Part shown: positions 39,764-40,278 of the stretch, piece after piece
Numbering within the stretch: position 1 is the first letter of the stretch
Layout of the letters: the number at the start of each line of letters is the position of its first letter
Assembly: GCA_016282395.1 (NCBI GenBank)
Contig: JAEEKL010000210.1
Span: 1 to 40,278 of the forward strand
Direction of reading: 5' to 3'
Length of the DNA stretch: 40,278 nt
Source of the DNA: Bacteroidales bacterium
GTDB lineage: Bacteria; Bacteroidota; Bacteroidia; Bacteroidales; WCHB1-69
Translations under genes and position numbers: made by a program
The notes under the pieces: model-generated
The model's input: the letters and a program-made list of their open reading frames with translations, nothing else
Database searches by the model: none
What the model was told of the DNA's origin: nothing

Positions 39764-40278
39764 TTATCTCTTCTTCAGGCCGAGAATCTCGCGAGCCTCA
39801 TCGGAAGTGGCGATGGGACGACCAAGAAGTTTGGCCATGCGGACGACCTTATCGACGAGTTCACCGTTGCTCTTGGCAAGCACGCCTCTTTCGAGGTAGA
39901 GGTTGTCTTCGAAGCCGACGCGCACGTTACCGCCCATGACGATAGTTGGCGCGGCGAGGGTGAAGGCGTGGCGGCCGATACCGGTGCTCGTCCAAGTGCT
40001 GCCAGCGGGGATGTTCTTCACGAGCCAGCAGAGGTTGTCAACCGTGGCGGGGGTGCAGCCGGGAACGCCGAGCACAAAGTTGAACTGCATCGGAGCGCCA
40101 GGAACCTCGCCCTTGCGAGCCATGGTGAGGATGGTGTCGAGGTGACCCATCTCGAAGCACTCGTATTCGGGTTTGATGACGCGCTCGATCCTACGTTTTC
40201 CGAACGCACGCATGGTCGGCATCGTGTTATCGAAAATCTCGTCGCCGAAATTGCAGGTACCGCAGTCGAGGGTAGCCA
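39764..40278 (-). CDS. kce: 3-keto-5-aminohexanoate cleavage enzyme (BKACE family), 5' part outside window
   Basis: The frame is open to the window edge, with no start codon inside. At least 171 C-terminal residues are seen, and an internal ATG at 40222 is not the start. Reading from the edge gives ATLDCGTCNFGDEIFDN, then PEYECFEMGHLD, MQFNFVLGVPGC, STWTSTGIGRHAF, GNVRVGFEDNLYLERGVLAK and GRPIATSDEAREILGLKK. These match Kce of lysine fermenters, which with acetyl-CoA converts 3-keto-5-aminohexanoate to acetoacetate and 3-aminobutyryl-CoA. Other BKACE members act on different beta-keto acids, so the substrate is likely but not certain. The rest of a lysine operon would be expected just beyond the right edge. 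Confidence 0.9.
   Translation of the reverse strand, partial: ATLDCGTCNFGDEIFDNTMPTMRAFGKRRIERVIKPEYECFEMGHLDTILTMARKGEVPGAPMQFNFVLGVPGCTPATVDNLCWLVKNIPAGSTWTSTGIGRHAFTLAAPTIVMGGNVRVGFEDNLYLERGVLAKSNGELVDKVVRMAKLLGRPIATSDEAREILGLKKR

Overview
The window looks like a chromosomal segment of an uncultured or less-studied Bacteroidales-type Bacteroidota. Four things support this: a complete PorP-PorK-PorL-PorM-PorN (type IX secretion) gene block; Bacteroidota families such as DUF3109 and DUF3127; A/T-rich leaders with no obvious Shine-Dalgarno sequences; and at least fourteen copies of the Bacteroidota -7 promoter element TAnnTTTG, here nearly always TAT(C/T)TTTGC, directly upstream of genes. I cannot name a genus.

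Layout. 1-3.5 kb (minus): the 5' part of RNase P RNA, dnaN, a DUF3109 protein and tryptophanase. 3.5-8.2 kb (minus): a membrane-anchored MORN-like protein, a membrane-anchored OmpH/Skp-like protein, recQ and a degenerate HldD-like epimerase. 8.2-14.2 kb (minus): the T9SS motor and trans-envelope complex in the order porP-porK-porL-porM-porN. 14.5-18 kb (minus): an uncharacterised 1.1-kDa-residue-scale (about 1147 aa) outer-membrane barrel-like protein with SprA-like motifs. 18-20.5 kb (plus): an orphan transketolase C-terminal subunit, then an ECF sigma factor, a small membrane protein and a Spy/CpxP-like periplasmic protein. 20.5-22.2 kb (plus): crotonase and 3-hydroxybutyryl-CoA dehydrogenase. 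22.2-23.4 kb is a decay island with a nested inverted repeat, a broken transposase and a broken leucine-rich-repeat gene. 23.5-27 kb (minus): an orphan HsdR-N-like nuclease-fold protein, nspC (spermidine synthesis), a miniature GldL paralogue and a class I aminotransferase. 27-34.8 kb is an envelope block: lptD (minus) diverges from amidase, MCE/MlaD, DUF3127 with an SSB-like tail, NlpC/P60, MltG and one or two tiny membrane proteins (plus). 34.9-40.3 kb: tRNA-Val, a lipobox-bearing Fe-S aldo/keto reductase, a MATE exporter, a GH29 fucosidase and the 3' part of a kce gene.

How it fits together. The dominant theme is the cell envelope: T9SS, lipid and LPS transport, and peptidoglycan cleavage. 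A second theme is amino-acid fermentation: tryptophanase, an aminotransferase, crotonase/Hbd, and Kce, which in lysine fermenters feeds acetoacetate/3-aminobutyryl-CoA metabolism.

The strongest unexplained signals are these. (1) Degenerate 7-nt or 8-nt tandem repeats, different in sequence at each site, lie just after stop codons in many spacers. (2) A 70-aa GldL-like membrane hairpin aligns without gaps to the window's own PorL but lacks its ionisable residues. (3) An OB-fold DUF3127 protein has a QGY-rich linker and an SSB-like acidic tip. (4) A 77-nt nested inverted repeat follows hbd. (5) A pair of hairpins with covarying stems looks like an interspersed repeat element. All assignments are by reading; no database search was run.
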